From Umezawaea sp049997955 (lineage in GTDB: Bacteria > Actinomycetota > Actinomycetes > Mycobacteriales > Pseudonocardiaceae): DNA of 64,000 nucleotides. Position numbers and translations under genes: made by a program. This document shows positions 1-6,292 of the stretch, piece by piece. Under the pieces are notes generated by a model. That model saw nothing but the letters and a program-made list of their open reading frames with translations, made no database searches and had not been told where the DNA came from. How positions within the stretch are numbered: position 1 is the first letter of the stretch; every line of letters begins with the position of its first letter. The stretch covers positions 1-64,000 of the forward strand of contig JAEBDY010000018.1 of the NCBI GenBank assembly GCA_049997955.1. Reading direction: 5' to 3'.

Positions 1-2
1 AC

Positions 3-176
3 CGCACCTACAACACCCTGCTACGCGGCCTGCGCTGCCTCGGCGAACGCGGATTCGCCCTGCTCACCGGACGCTGGCGCGCCCTGCGGCACTTCACCAC
101 CAGCCCACGCAAGATCGGCGACATCGTCAAAGCCGCACTCACGCTCACCCATTTCGAGCACGGACGACTCACCTGA
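3..176 (+). CDS. IS5-type DDE transposase, C-terminal fragment (cut by window edge)
   Basis: Only the last 57 codons lie in the window; the frame is already open at base 3 and stops with TGA at 174-176. The peptide runs from RTYNTLLRGLR through GERGFALLTGRW to THFEHGRLT, which I recognise as the end of actinobacterial IS5-group DDE transposases. The Glu in GERGF is a good candidate for the third catalytic acidic residue of the DDE triad, which carries out strand cleavage and transfer. The right inverted repeat of the element should lie shortly after base 176, but its partner is outside the window, so I cannot define the end. Whether the full gene is intact upstream cannot be seen. Confidence 0.75.
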   Translation, partial: RTYNTLLRGLRCLGERGFALLTGRWRALRHFTTSPRKIGDIVKAALTLTHFEHGRLT

Positions 177-660
177 AATTCGTTGAGATCACTTCAATGC
201 CCATCGCGCGGTCTATCATCACCCGGAAATGAAGTGGCCCGTCGGATTGACTCTTGATCGCCACCCTCCCGCACTCCCATCACCCAGGATCACTTTAACT
301 GCGGCCCCGGCAAATACAGATCTGACTTTTCCTGTCAAATATCCTCAGGTACATGATGCGCAAATTTCCGCCCTGCTTAGCAAGCTTCAAGCATCGGACG
401 AGGTTGAATAATCGCCTCGGCAAACCGGGGGTCAACCGGGCCCGCCACTCGGACAACTCACGCCACCTACGGGGTCAGACACGCCCGACACGAGCAGCAA
501 AATAGTGATCTGCACCACTCAAAACTCGACCATAGGTCGGGCAGCACCGTGACATCAAACGTGACACGAACCGGGGTCAACCAGGGGAATTTACGAGGCT
601 CCAGGAAGCCTGAATGAGAGTATAGTTGCAGGTAGAGACGGGTGAGAGCTTCCAGGCCTT
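177..660. other. Intergenic stretch without a convincing gene
   Basis: This lies between the transposase end and the tRNA-Arg scar. Base composition is visibly less GC-rich than the rest of the window. A 60-codon open frame at 229-411 has no good ribosome site and no recognisable protein. Two near-identical direct repeats, at 424-440 and 570-587, and one copy of another repeat, at 548-561, lie here. The latter recurs on the far side of the scar at 756-769. The stretch probably belongs to the integrated element or to its insertion site. Confidence 0.5.
424..587. repeat. Pair of direct repeats upstream of the attachment-site scar
   Basis: Two copies of the pattern ACCGGGG(G)TCAACC(A/G)GGG are seen, at 424-440 and 570-587, differing by one inserted G and one A/G change. 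Their placement beside an attachment-like site and a recombinase gene suggests protein-binding repeats such as integrase arm sites or excisionase sites. That role is inferred from position only. Confidence 0.4.
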
Positions 661-769
661 CCCTCCGGAGGCGGGACCGCAGGTTCGAATCCTGTCGAGA
701 GCACCACCGCTTGACCTGCACGGTTACCCGAGTCTCCGGGCAACCTGGCCCAGCTCGTGACATCACACG
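548..769. repeat. Direct repeats flanking the tRNA-Arg scar on both sides
   Basis: CGTGACATCAAACG at 548-561 and CGTGACATCACACG at 756-769 match at 13 of 14 positions in the same orientation. They bracket the tRNA-Arg 3' fragment at 661-706 at distances of about 100 and 50 bp. Tyrosine integrases of phage and ICEs bind such arm-type repeats on both sides of the crossover core. The arrangement fits that pattern, but the function is inferred. Confidence 0.45.
661..706 (+). other. Attachment-site-like 3' half of tRNA-Arg(CCG), 5' half absent
   Basis: From c663 the sequence reads as anticodon loop CTCCGGA (anticodon CCG), the 3' anticodon stem GGCGG, a short variable loop, T arm GCAGG-TTCGAAT-CCTGT, the 3' acceptor strand CGAGAGC, discriminator A and CCA at 704-706. 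The 5' partner strands are missing: there is no GCTCTCG upstream and the 5' anticodon stem is not CCGCC. It is therefore not a working tRNA. A 3' tRNA half next to integrase genes is the usual look of an att core left by a site-specific integrating element. The intact tRNA-Arg(CCG) should be elsewhere in the genome. Confidence 0.7.
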
Positions 770-1111
770 CCGTCCACTGGCGTGATGTTCATGGCTAGCG
801 GAGACGACAAGCGCGAGACGAACAGCATCGACACGCTGCCCGGCGGCGCACTGCGCGCTCGTGTATGCGGGGATCGACCCGATCCCATGCAGGCGCCACT
901 ACCTGGTGGAGACGGTCCCTCCCGGCCCAAACGCCGCCGCTTGGGCCGAGAACATCGTGCCAGGCTCACCAGGATGGAGCCGAGCCAGAACTGCCCAGAG
1001 GCTGCACAACCGACAACCGTCACACGAACTCACCACAGTGCGTGGTGGTGGGGTTGACGCAGGTATAAGGAGAGCCTGCACCAACCTCACCACCGCGTGC
1101 ATCGCAGCGCT
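707..1111. other. Region between att scar and recombinase; holds only an integrase remnant
   Basis: Apart from the frameshifted integrase remnant at 791-960 and one repeat copy at 756-769, I see no gene here. Several overlapping open frames exist on both strands, but none has family resemblance over its length. The stretch ends at the TAG stop of the minus-strand recombinase at 1112-1114. Confidence 0.5.
791..960 (+). pseudogene. Frameshifted N-terminal remnant of a phage-type tyrosine integrase
   Basis: Translation from ATG 791 gives SIDTLPGGALRARV. Near base 861 the homology jumps by one base into the frame reading YAGIDPIPCRRHYLVETVPP, followed by GPNAAAWAENI. Together these resemble the N-terminal arm-binding region of actinobacterial phage and ICE integrases, in which a leader like SIEELPSGALRVRVYAGIDP is followed by RRHYLTETVPAGP. 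After about base 960 the similarity decays, and no catalytic domain is present. The gene is broken by at least one frameshift and truncated. It starts only 85 bp from the tRNA-Arg scar, so it may be the enzyme that once recognised that site. Identification is from memory of the family, not a search. Confidence 0.5.
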
Positions 1112-2134
1112 CTAGGTTTTCGCCAGCGGATGCGGCTCCTCAGTCAGCGCAGCCAGCGCGGTCGCAACCTCCTGGATATCGGCACGCACGTAAGTCGTGG
1201 TCGCACCCGCGTCACCAGGACCGACATGCCCGGCGAACGCCCTGGTGACCGCATAGCTGAAATTGCGTTCCACCCACGTCAACGTGGTGTGACGCAACCA
1301 GTGCGCGGTCACCATCTGCGTCGCCACCCACGGCAAATGCTTGCCCAACCTCTCCCAGAGGTAGTCGTAGCGCCGCTTGGAGATCGGGCTGCCGTTGGCG
1401 TGGCGGAACAACGGACCACCGTGATCCCCGCCGCGCTTCTCCGCATGCGCCAGCAGATGCGCCATCAGCGTCGGTGACACCGGCTGCCAGCGGTGGGTGT
1501 CTGCCTTCTCGTGCAACAACACCAAGCACTGTTCCGGATCCAGATCCTTGCGGTGCAACGATAGGAGTCCCCCGCGGCGGCACGCGGTCTCGATGTGGAA
1601 CCGCAGCATCAGCGCGTCCAACGCCGGATCGTCCCCGGTCCGCGAGGCCACCTCAACCAGATCGGCCACACGCTCGTCGGGCAGACCATGCCGGGTGGAG
1701 GGTTTGCGGCGCGGTTTGTCCACCTTCATCGCCGGGTTCTGCGCCTCGGTGAGAAGGCCGTCGGCGACCGCGTGCTTGTACAGGCACCGCAACGCCGCGA
1801 TCAGGTGCTCCACCGCGTTCCCGCCACCCCGGCCGTTGCGACGCACCACCCGGTTGACCCGCACATACTGGGCCAACGCGCCGATGTCGGATGGGGTGAC
1901 CTCGTCCAGACGCCTGTCGCCCCAGCGTTCCAGTGCCCGGTTCCAATACGGCCCGTAGACTCGCAAGGTCCCCGGACTCGTCACGCTCCGCACGATCGGC
2001 ACATACTCGGCGAAGGTCGGCACGTACGCCCGCTCCACCGGCTCGGTCACCAGGTCCGCGGCCGACACGCCCAGGCTCTTGAGCAGCAGCAGGGCCGCGT
2101 CGATGGTCGCGCGGTCCGGCGTAGCGGCGCTCAC
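1112..2134 (-). CDS. Tyrosine site-specific recombinase/integrase
   Basis: This 340-residue protein belongs to the XerC/D-lambda integrase fold, which cuts and rejoins DNA through a covalent phosphotyrosine. An N-terminal SAM-like core-binding domain occupies roughly residues 35-140. The catalytic domain follows with Arg in TACRRGG, Lys in HEKAD, HWLRH (His278, Arg281), AGH (His303) and nucleophile Tyr315 in TTTYVRAD, so all catalytic residues are present and the enzyme looks active. It starts at GTG 2134, whose first bases overlap the upstream AbrB-like stop codon (GTGA), implying translational coupling. It points toward the tRNA-Arg scar about 400 bp away. It may be the integrase of the element that left the scar, or of a later one; the degenerate integrase at 791 competes for that role. 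Confidence 0.9.
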   Translation of the reverse strand: MSAATPDRATIDAALLLLKSLGVSAADLVTEPVERAYVPTFAEYVPIVRSVTSPGTLRVYGPYWNRALERWGDRRLDEVTPSDIGALAQYVRVNRVVRRNGRGGGNAVEHLIAALRCLYKHAVADGLLTEAQNPAMKVDKPRRKPSTRHGLPDERVADLVEVASRTGDDPALDALMLRFHIETACRRGGLLSLHRKDLDPEQCLVLLHEKADTHRWQPVSPTLMAHLLAHAEKRGGDHGGPLFRHANGSPISKRRYDYLWERLGKHLPWVATQMVTAHWLRHTTLTWVERNFSYAVTRAFAGHVGPGDAGATTTYVRADIQEVATALAALTEEPHPLAKT

Positions 2135-2610
2135 GCGTCATCACCGCCGAACACTCTCGCGTGGTGAGCCAACACCAGGCGATCCAACGTGGTCGTGGTG
2201 TGCACCGCCAGCACGCCCCGTTCCAGGTCCGCGACCAGCAGCACCCGGTCCCCCGGCGACAGTGCGCACCAGTGCCGCACGGGAGCGGGAATCACCGCCA
2301 ACAGCCCAGGCGGCACTCGGAACAGGCCCTTCTGGTCCGGCCGGATCAGGACCACGTCCCGCATCAGCGCGACATCGAGATGCTCATCCGACCGCCAGCC
2401 CAGGGCACGCATCATCCGCCGGTCACCGAACCGGCCGCCGCGATCGAGGGTGGCCATCCCATAGAGCATCGGCCGTTCGTGCGGCAACGTCGCGAGCCGC
2501 GGCAACGGCAACCCGGACATCTCCCCCGACCGGGCGATCGAGGCCACGGTGTCCCGCACCGGGTGGATCAGTGCGGGAACGATCGACTCGGCCGTCATGC
2601 GCGACACCAT
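2131..2610 (-). CDS. AbrB/MazE/SpoVT-like DNA-binding protein
   Basis: About 159 residues. The C-terminal part reads as a swapped-hairpin AbrB-like domain: LRVPPGLLAVIPAPVRHWCA in outline, then LSPGDRVLLVADLERG and a beta-rich tail. It is preceded by a second, weaker repeat (YGMATLDRGGRFGDR, ALGWR) of similar pattern. Such proteins are common in actinomycetes beside tyrosine recombinases and probably bind DNA as dimers. The gene overlaps the recombinase by four bases, so the two are co-translated and may form a recombination/regulation pair. No strong ribosome site marks the start; ATG 2610 was chosen, with ATG 2598 as an alternative. Longer readings run back into the tRNA-Leu gene and are rejected. 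The precise target is unknown. Confidence 0.65.
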   Translation of the reverse strand: MVSRMTAESIVPALIHPVRDTVASIARSGEMSGLPLPRLATLPHERPMLYGMATLDRGGRFGDRRMMRALGWRSDEHLDVALMRDVVLIRPDQKGLFRVPPGLLAVIPAPVRHWCALSPGDRVLLVADLERGVLAVHTTTTLDRLVLAHHARVFGGDDA

Positions 2611-2722
2611 CCAGGATGGGCGACCGACGACAATGTCTTCCAGGGCACTCGGGAGACTGCTCCGAGTACCCTGGAAGACGTGAAACTGACTCTGTACGCT
2701 TGCGAAATTTCGCAGCTGTGAG

Positions 2723-2805
2723 TGACCGAGGGGGGACTTGAACCCCCACGCCCTTTCGGGCACTAGCACCTCAAGCTAGCGCGTCTGCCATTCCGCCACC
2801 CGGTC
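2723..2805 (-). tRNA. tRNA-Leu(GAG)
   Basis: The reverse strand folds as a class II tRNA. Acceptor GACCGGG pairs with CTCGGTC with one G-T wobble; the D arm carries GGCGGAATGGCAGAC; anticodon stem CTAGC/GCTAG holds loop TTGAGGT with anticodon GAG. A long variable arm GCCCGAAAGGGC follows, then T arm GGGGG-TTCAAGT-CCCCC and discriminator A. CCA is not encoded. The gene is complete and, unlike the tRNA-Arg scar, shows no sign of insertion. Confidence 0.97.
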
Positions 2806-2915
2806 GTTCGGCTCTCGCCGTGGTGTGTGGATAGATTACATGATCGTTCCCAGAGACCAAAATCGGGGGGTGTTTGAGGGGTTCCGGAGGGTGGATGCAG
2901 TGGTAGGAAGGCTGC

Positions 2916-4247
2916 GTGAGTGACATGGGAGATGGTGCGGGGCTGCTGTTGGCGCAGGACGAGGTCGTGGAGTTGGCCAGTGAGTTGATTCGGATCGATA
3001 CGACGAACACCGGGGATCCCGCGACCGTGGTTGGGGAGCGGGCGGCTGCCGAGTGGGTGGCGGAGAAGCTCGGGGAGGTCGGGTACGAGACGACCTACGT
3101 GGAGTCGGGGGCGAAGGGGCGGGGCAACGTTGTCGCGCGGTTGGCCGGGGCTGATCGGTCGCGAGGGGCGTTGTTGGTGCATGGGCACTTGGACGTGGTG
3201 CCTGCTGATCCGTCCGAGTGGTCTGTGCACCCGTTCTCCGGTGCTGTGCAGGACGGGTACGTGTGGGGGCGTGGGGCCGTCGACATGAAGGACATGGTGG
3301 CCATGTCCTTGGCGGTGGCCCGGCGGTTCAAGCGGGATGGGATCGTGCCGCCTCGGGACATCGTGTTCGCGTTCCTGGCGGACGAGGAGGCGGGCGGGTT
3401 CTTCGGGGCCAAGTGGCTGGTGGAGAACCGGCCCGAGCTGTTCGAAGGGGTCACCGAGGCGATCAGCGAGGTGGGGGGCTTCTCGGTCACGTTGAAGGAC
3501 GACGCTCGCGCCTACCTGATCGAGACCGCCGAGAAGGGGATTCGGTGGTTGACGTTGCGGGTGCGCGGGACCGCGGGCCACGGGTCGATGATCCACCGGG
3601 ACAACGCGGTGGCGAAGCTCGCCGAGGCCGTGACGAAGCTGGGGAACCACCGGTTCCCGTTGGTGATCAGGCCGTCGGTGCGGGAGTTCCTGGACGGGGT
3701 CACGGAGATCACCGGGTGGGACTTCCCCGAGGAGGACATCGAAGGGGCTGTGGGGAAGCTGGGGGCGTTGTCGCGGATGATCGGGGCGACGCTGCGGGAC
3801 ACGGCGAACCCGACGATGCTTTCGGCCGGGTACAAGGCGAACGTGATCCCGTCCGTCGCGCAGGCCACTGTGGACTGCCGGATCCTGCCTGGGCGGGAAG
3901 AGGCGTTCGACCGGGAGTTGGCGGAGCTGCTCGGGCCGGACGTCGAGCGGGAGTGGGTGGGGTTGCCGCCGGTGGAGACGACGTTCGACGGGGCGCTGGT
4001 GGACGCGATGGCCGCGTCGATCACGGCTGAGGACCCCGGTGCGCGGGTGCTGCCCTACATGCTGTCCGGTGGCACCGACGCGAAGTCGTTCCAGCAGTTG
4101 GGGATCCGGAACTTCGGGTTCGCGCCGTTGAAGCTGCCCGCGGACCTGGACTTCTCCGCGTTGTTCCACGGGGTGGACGAGCGGGTGCCGGTGGACGCGC
4201 TGAAGTTCGGTGTGCGGGTGTTGGAGCGGTTCCTGCGGAACTGCTGA
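2916..4247 (+). CDS. M20-family metallopeptidase (DapE/ArgE/carboxypeptidase G2-like)
   Basis: A 443-residue cytoplasmic zinc hydrolase that probably cleaves a dipeptide or N-acyl amino acid. The di-metal site is visible: VHGHLDVVP (His91, Asp93), GRGAVDMKD (bridging Asp123), ADEEAGG (Glu157/158 catalytic and metal) and a late LFHGVDERV (His near 416). A lid-type dimerisation domain separates the halves, and length is normal for the family. The start is GTG 2916 with AGGAAGG seven to ten bases upstream; ATG 2925 in the same frame is possible. It is transcribed away from the tRNA and converges with the biosynthetic operon, so it is probably a housekeeping neighbour rather than a cluster member. 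Substrate cannot be read from sequence. Confidence 0.9.
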   Translation: MSDMGDGAGLLLAQDEVVELASELIRIDTTNTGDPATVVGERAAAEWVAEKLGEVGYETTYVESGAKGRGNVVARLAGADRSRGALLVHGHLDVVPADPSEWSVHPFSGAVQDGYVWGRGAVDMKDMVAMSLAVARRFKRDGIVPPRDIVFAFLADEEAGGFFGAKWLVENRPELFEGVTEAISEVGGFSVTLKDDARAYLIETAEKGIRWLTLRVRGTAGHGSMIHRDNAVAKLAEAVTKLGNHRFPLVIRPSVREFLDGVTEITGWDFPEEDIEGAVGKLGALSRMIGATLRDTANPTMLSAGYKANVIPSVAQATVDCRILPGREEAFDRELAELLGPDVEREWVGLPPVETTFDGALVDAMAASITAEDPGARVLPYMLSGGTDAKSFQQLGIRNFGFAPLKLPADLDFSALFHGVDERVPVDALKFGVRVLERFLRNC

Positions 4248-4254
4248 CGTCGGG

Positions 4255-4283
4255 TGCCGGGGTGCGGGTGCCGCGCCCCGGCA
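4255..4283. terminator. Hairpin between converging genes
   Basis: TGCCGGGG at 4255-4262 and CCCCGGCA at 4276-4283 form a perfect 8-bp stem with a 13-nt loop, starting 8 bases after the M20 stop codon. There is no T run, as is usual in high-GC actinomycetes. It could stop transcription from either side; the long minus-strand operon ends at 4406, about 120 bp away. Confidence 0.5.
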
Positions 4284-4405
4284 GGCCGTTGGGTGGTTTC
4301 CCACAGATGTGAAAGTGCGCAGTTCCGCGGGTTCGAGCGGCCCTTCCGCCACGAGCACCGTCCCGATCTGCCGTGCCAAGACCGAGGTCGGGCTCGACCA
4401 CCAGC

Positions 4406-6292
4406 TCAGGTCTCGGACGGTGGCATGAGCAGGTCTTGGGTGATGTCGGCGGTGCTCGGGCAGCCCGCGAGGGCCATGGCCAGGTCCAGGTCGGCCAGCA
4501 GGCAGCGCAGGACGTGGGCCACCCCGGCCTGGCCGTCCAGGGCGAGGCCGTAGAGGTAGGGCCTGCCGTACAGGACCGCGTTCGCGCCCAGTGCCAGGGC
4601 TTTGAGGACGTCGCTGCCGGTGCGGATGCCGGAGTCGACGAGGACTGGCACGTCGGGGCCCACGGCGGCGCGGACGGCGGGCAGCACGTCCAGTGCCGCG
4701 ACGGTGCCGTCGAGTTGGCGGCCGCCGTGGTTGGAGACGATCACGCCGTCCACCGCCCCGAGGTCGAGCGCGCGGCGGGCGTCAGCGGGGTGCAGCACGC
4801 CCTTGAGGAGGATCGGCAGCGACGTGACGGTGCGCAGCCACGGCAGGTCGTCCCAGTTCAGGGTGGGGTTGGCGAACACGCGGGCCCAGTGCTGGACGAC
4901 GCCGCCGTCGGCGGGCAGGCCGGCCTGGAACGCCGGGTCGGAGGTGAAGTTCGCGATCCCGTGCCCTTGCAGGAACGGCAGGTAGCCGTGGTCCAGGTCG
5001 GTGGGCCGGTAGCCGAACGTCGGCGCGTCGACCGTGAGGACGATGGCCGAGTAGCCGCTCGCCTCGGCGCGCCGCACCAGTGACGCGGCCACGGTCCGGT
5101 CGGAGGGCCAGTACAGCTGGAACCACCTGGGCCCTGGACCGGCGACGGCGGCCACGTCCTCCAGGCTGTGCGAGGAGCCGGTGGACAGGACGAACGGGAC
5201 GCCGGTGGACGCCGCCGCCCTGGCTGTGGCCAGTTCGCCTTCGGGGTGGACCACGGTCTGGGCCGCGATGGGCGCCAGCAGCACCGGTGACGGCAGGCGC
5301 TGCCCGAGCAGGGTCACCGACAGGTCGCGCCGGGCGGCGCCGCGCAGCATCCGCGGCACCAGCCGCCGCCGCGCGTACGCCTGCCGGTTCAGCCGACCGG
5401 TGTCGCCCGTTCCGGCGTCGCCGAGGACGTAGCCGACCGCGGTGGGCGTCATGGCGGCGCGGGCCTGCTCCTCCAGCGCGGTCAGGTCGGTGGTGAGCCG
5501 GGGCGCGCCGCCGAGGTAGATCTCGCGCACCAGGTCGGCGGGAGTGCTCTTCTTGTCGCGCAAGCGATCGGAGAGGAGTCCGGCCACGGCGGGGTCGCGG
5601 CCGGTGAGGGCGAAGTGGCCGCCGGACAGCATCTCGGTGTCGCACCCGCGGGTGGTGTGCCGGGCCCAGCCGCGGGTCTGCGCCAGGGTGTTCTTCGGGT
5701 CGGCGTCGGCGAGCAGCACGGTGATGGGCGCCGTCACCCGCGCGTCGGGCGGGCAGCGGTAGCGCCGCAGCGCCCGGTGGTCGGCGCGCAGCAGCCGGAG
5801 GATCTCCTCGACCACGTCCTCTTCGCGCAGCAGCGCTTCCGGCACGCCGCCCAACCTCCTCAGCTCGGCGACGACGTCGGCGTCGGACAGGGCTTCGAGG
5901 TCCTGCTCCTCCCAGTCCTCGCTCGGGGGCCGCGCGGCCGAGACGAACAGCCGGGTGACCGCACCCCGCCGCTCCAGCAGCCGGGTGGTCTCGAAGGCCA
6001 CGAGGGCTCCCATGCTGTGGCCGAGCAGGGACAGCGGCCGGTCGGTGTAGGGCGCGAGGAAGCGCGCGGCCTCCTCGGCGAGGTCGGTGATGTCCGCGGC
6101 GCAGGGTTCGGACCGGCGCTCGCGGCGGCCGGGGTACTGGAAGGTGAGGACCTCGACGTCGTCGGGCAGGGTGCGCGCCAGGGCCGCGAAGGCGTCGGCC
6201 GCGGCTCCCGCGTGCGGGAAGCAGGCCAGCCGCACCGCCGGGTCCTGCCGGGGGTGCGGCGCGCGCAGCGGGGTGTTCTCGGCCAGGGTCAT
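4406..6292 (-). CDS. Fusion: type II thioesterase + FMN-dependent 2-hydroxyacid oxidase
   Basis: A single 628-residue frame joins two enzymes. Residues 1-250 are an alpha/beta-hydrolase type II thioesterase: GHSMG (Ser93), Asp198 and GGHF (His226) form the triad. Residues 268-628 are an FMN 2-hydroxyacid oxidase of the lactate/mandelate oxidase family: WFQLYW (Tyr394), LLKG (Lys497), SNHGGRQLDG (His522, Arg525) and DSGIRTGSDVLKALALGA, all catalytic and flavin-binding residues kept. ATG 6292 overlaps the PKS stop as ATGA and has GAGGAGGGG before it, so it is translated with the PKS. Thioesterase first, oxidase second suggests release of a PKS acid followed by oxidation of its 2-hydroxy form to a 2-oxo acid. 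Alternatives are a proofreading thioesterase merely fused to a p-hydroxymandelate oxidase, but no HmaS or HpgT partner is seen. Confidence 0.9.
   Translation of the reverse strand: MTLAENTPLRAPHPRQDPAVRLACFPHAGAAADAFAALARTLPDDVEVLTFQYPGRRERRSEPCAADITDLAEEAARFLAPYTDRPLSLLGHSMGALVAFETTRLLERRGAVTRLFVSAARPPSEDWEEQDLEALSDADVVAELRRLGGVPEALLREEDVVEEILRLLRADHRALRRYRCPPDARVTAPITVLLADADPKNTLAQTRGWARHTTRGCDTEMLSGGHFALTGRDPAVAGLLSDRLRDKKSTPADLVREIYLGGAPRLTTDLTALEEQARAAMTPTAVGYVLGDAGTGDTGRLNRQAYARRRLVPRMLRGAARRDLSVTLLGQRLPSPVLLAPIAAQTVVHPEGELATARAAASTGVPFVLSTGSSHSLEDVAAVAGPGPRWFQLYWPSDRTVAASLVRRAEASGYSAIVLTVDAPTFGYRPTDLDHGYLPFLQGHGIANFTSDPAFQAGLPADGGVVQHWARVFANPTLNWDDLPWLRTVTSLPILLKGVLHPADARRALDLGAVDGVIVSNHGGRQLDGTVAALDVLPAVRAAVGPDVPVLVDSGIRTGSDVLKALALGANAVLYGRPYLYGLALDGQAGVAHVLRCLLADLDLAMALAGCPSTADITQDLLMPPSET

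Noticed and set aside
229..411. 60-codon plus-strand frame beginning MKWPVGLTL
   Set aside because: No ribosome site, no recognisable family, atypical codon use, and it lies in the low-GC stretch beside a transposase end.
467..766. Minus-strand 99-codon frame with the peptide SRQDSNLR
   Set aside because: That peptide is a well-known false translation of a tRNA T-arm read on the opposite strand; it falls on the tRNA-Arg scar.
2131..2769. 212-codon reading of the AbrB-like gene starting at 2769
   Set aside because: It would begin inside the tRNA-Leu gene; the conserved part starts well after 2610.
2723..2805. tRNA-Leu as the attachment site of the recombinase
   Set aside because: The tRNA is complete and I found no second copy of its 3' end in the window; the broken tRNA-Arg is the better candidate.
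4406..6292. Hydroxyphenylglycine pathway based on the mandelate-oxidase-like domain
   Set aside because: No hydroxymandelate synthase or typical HpgT is present, and no A domain shows the usual Hpg code; the oxidase alone is not enough.
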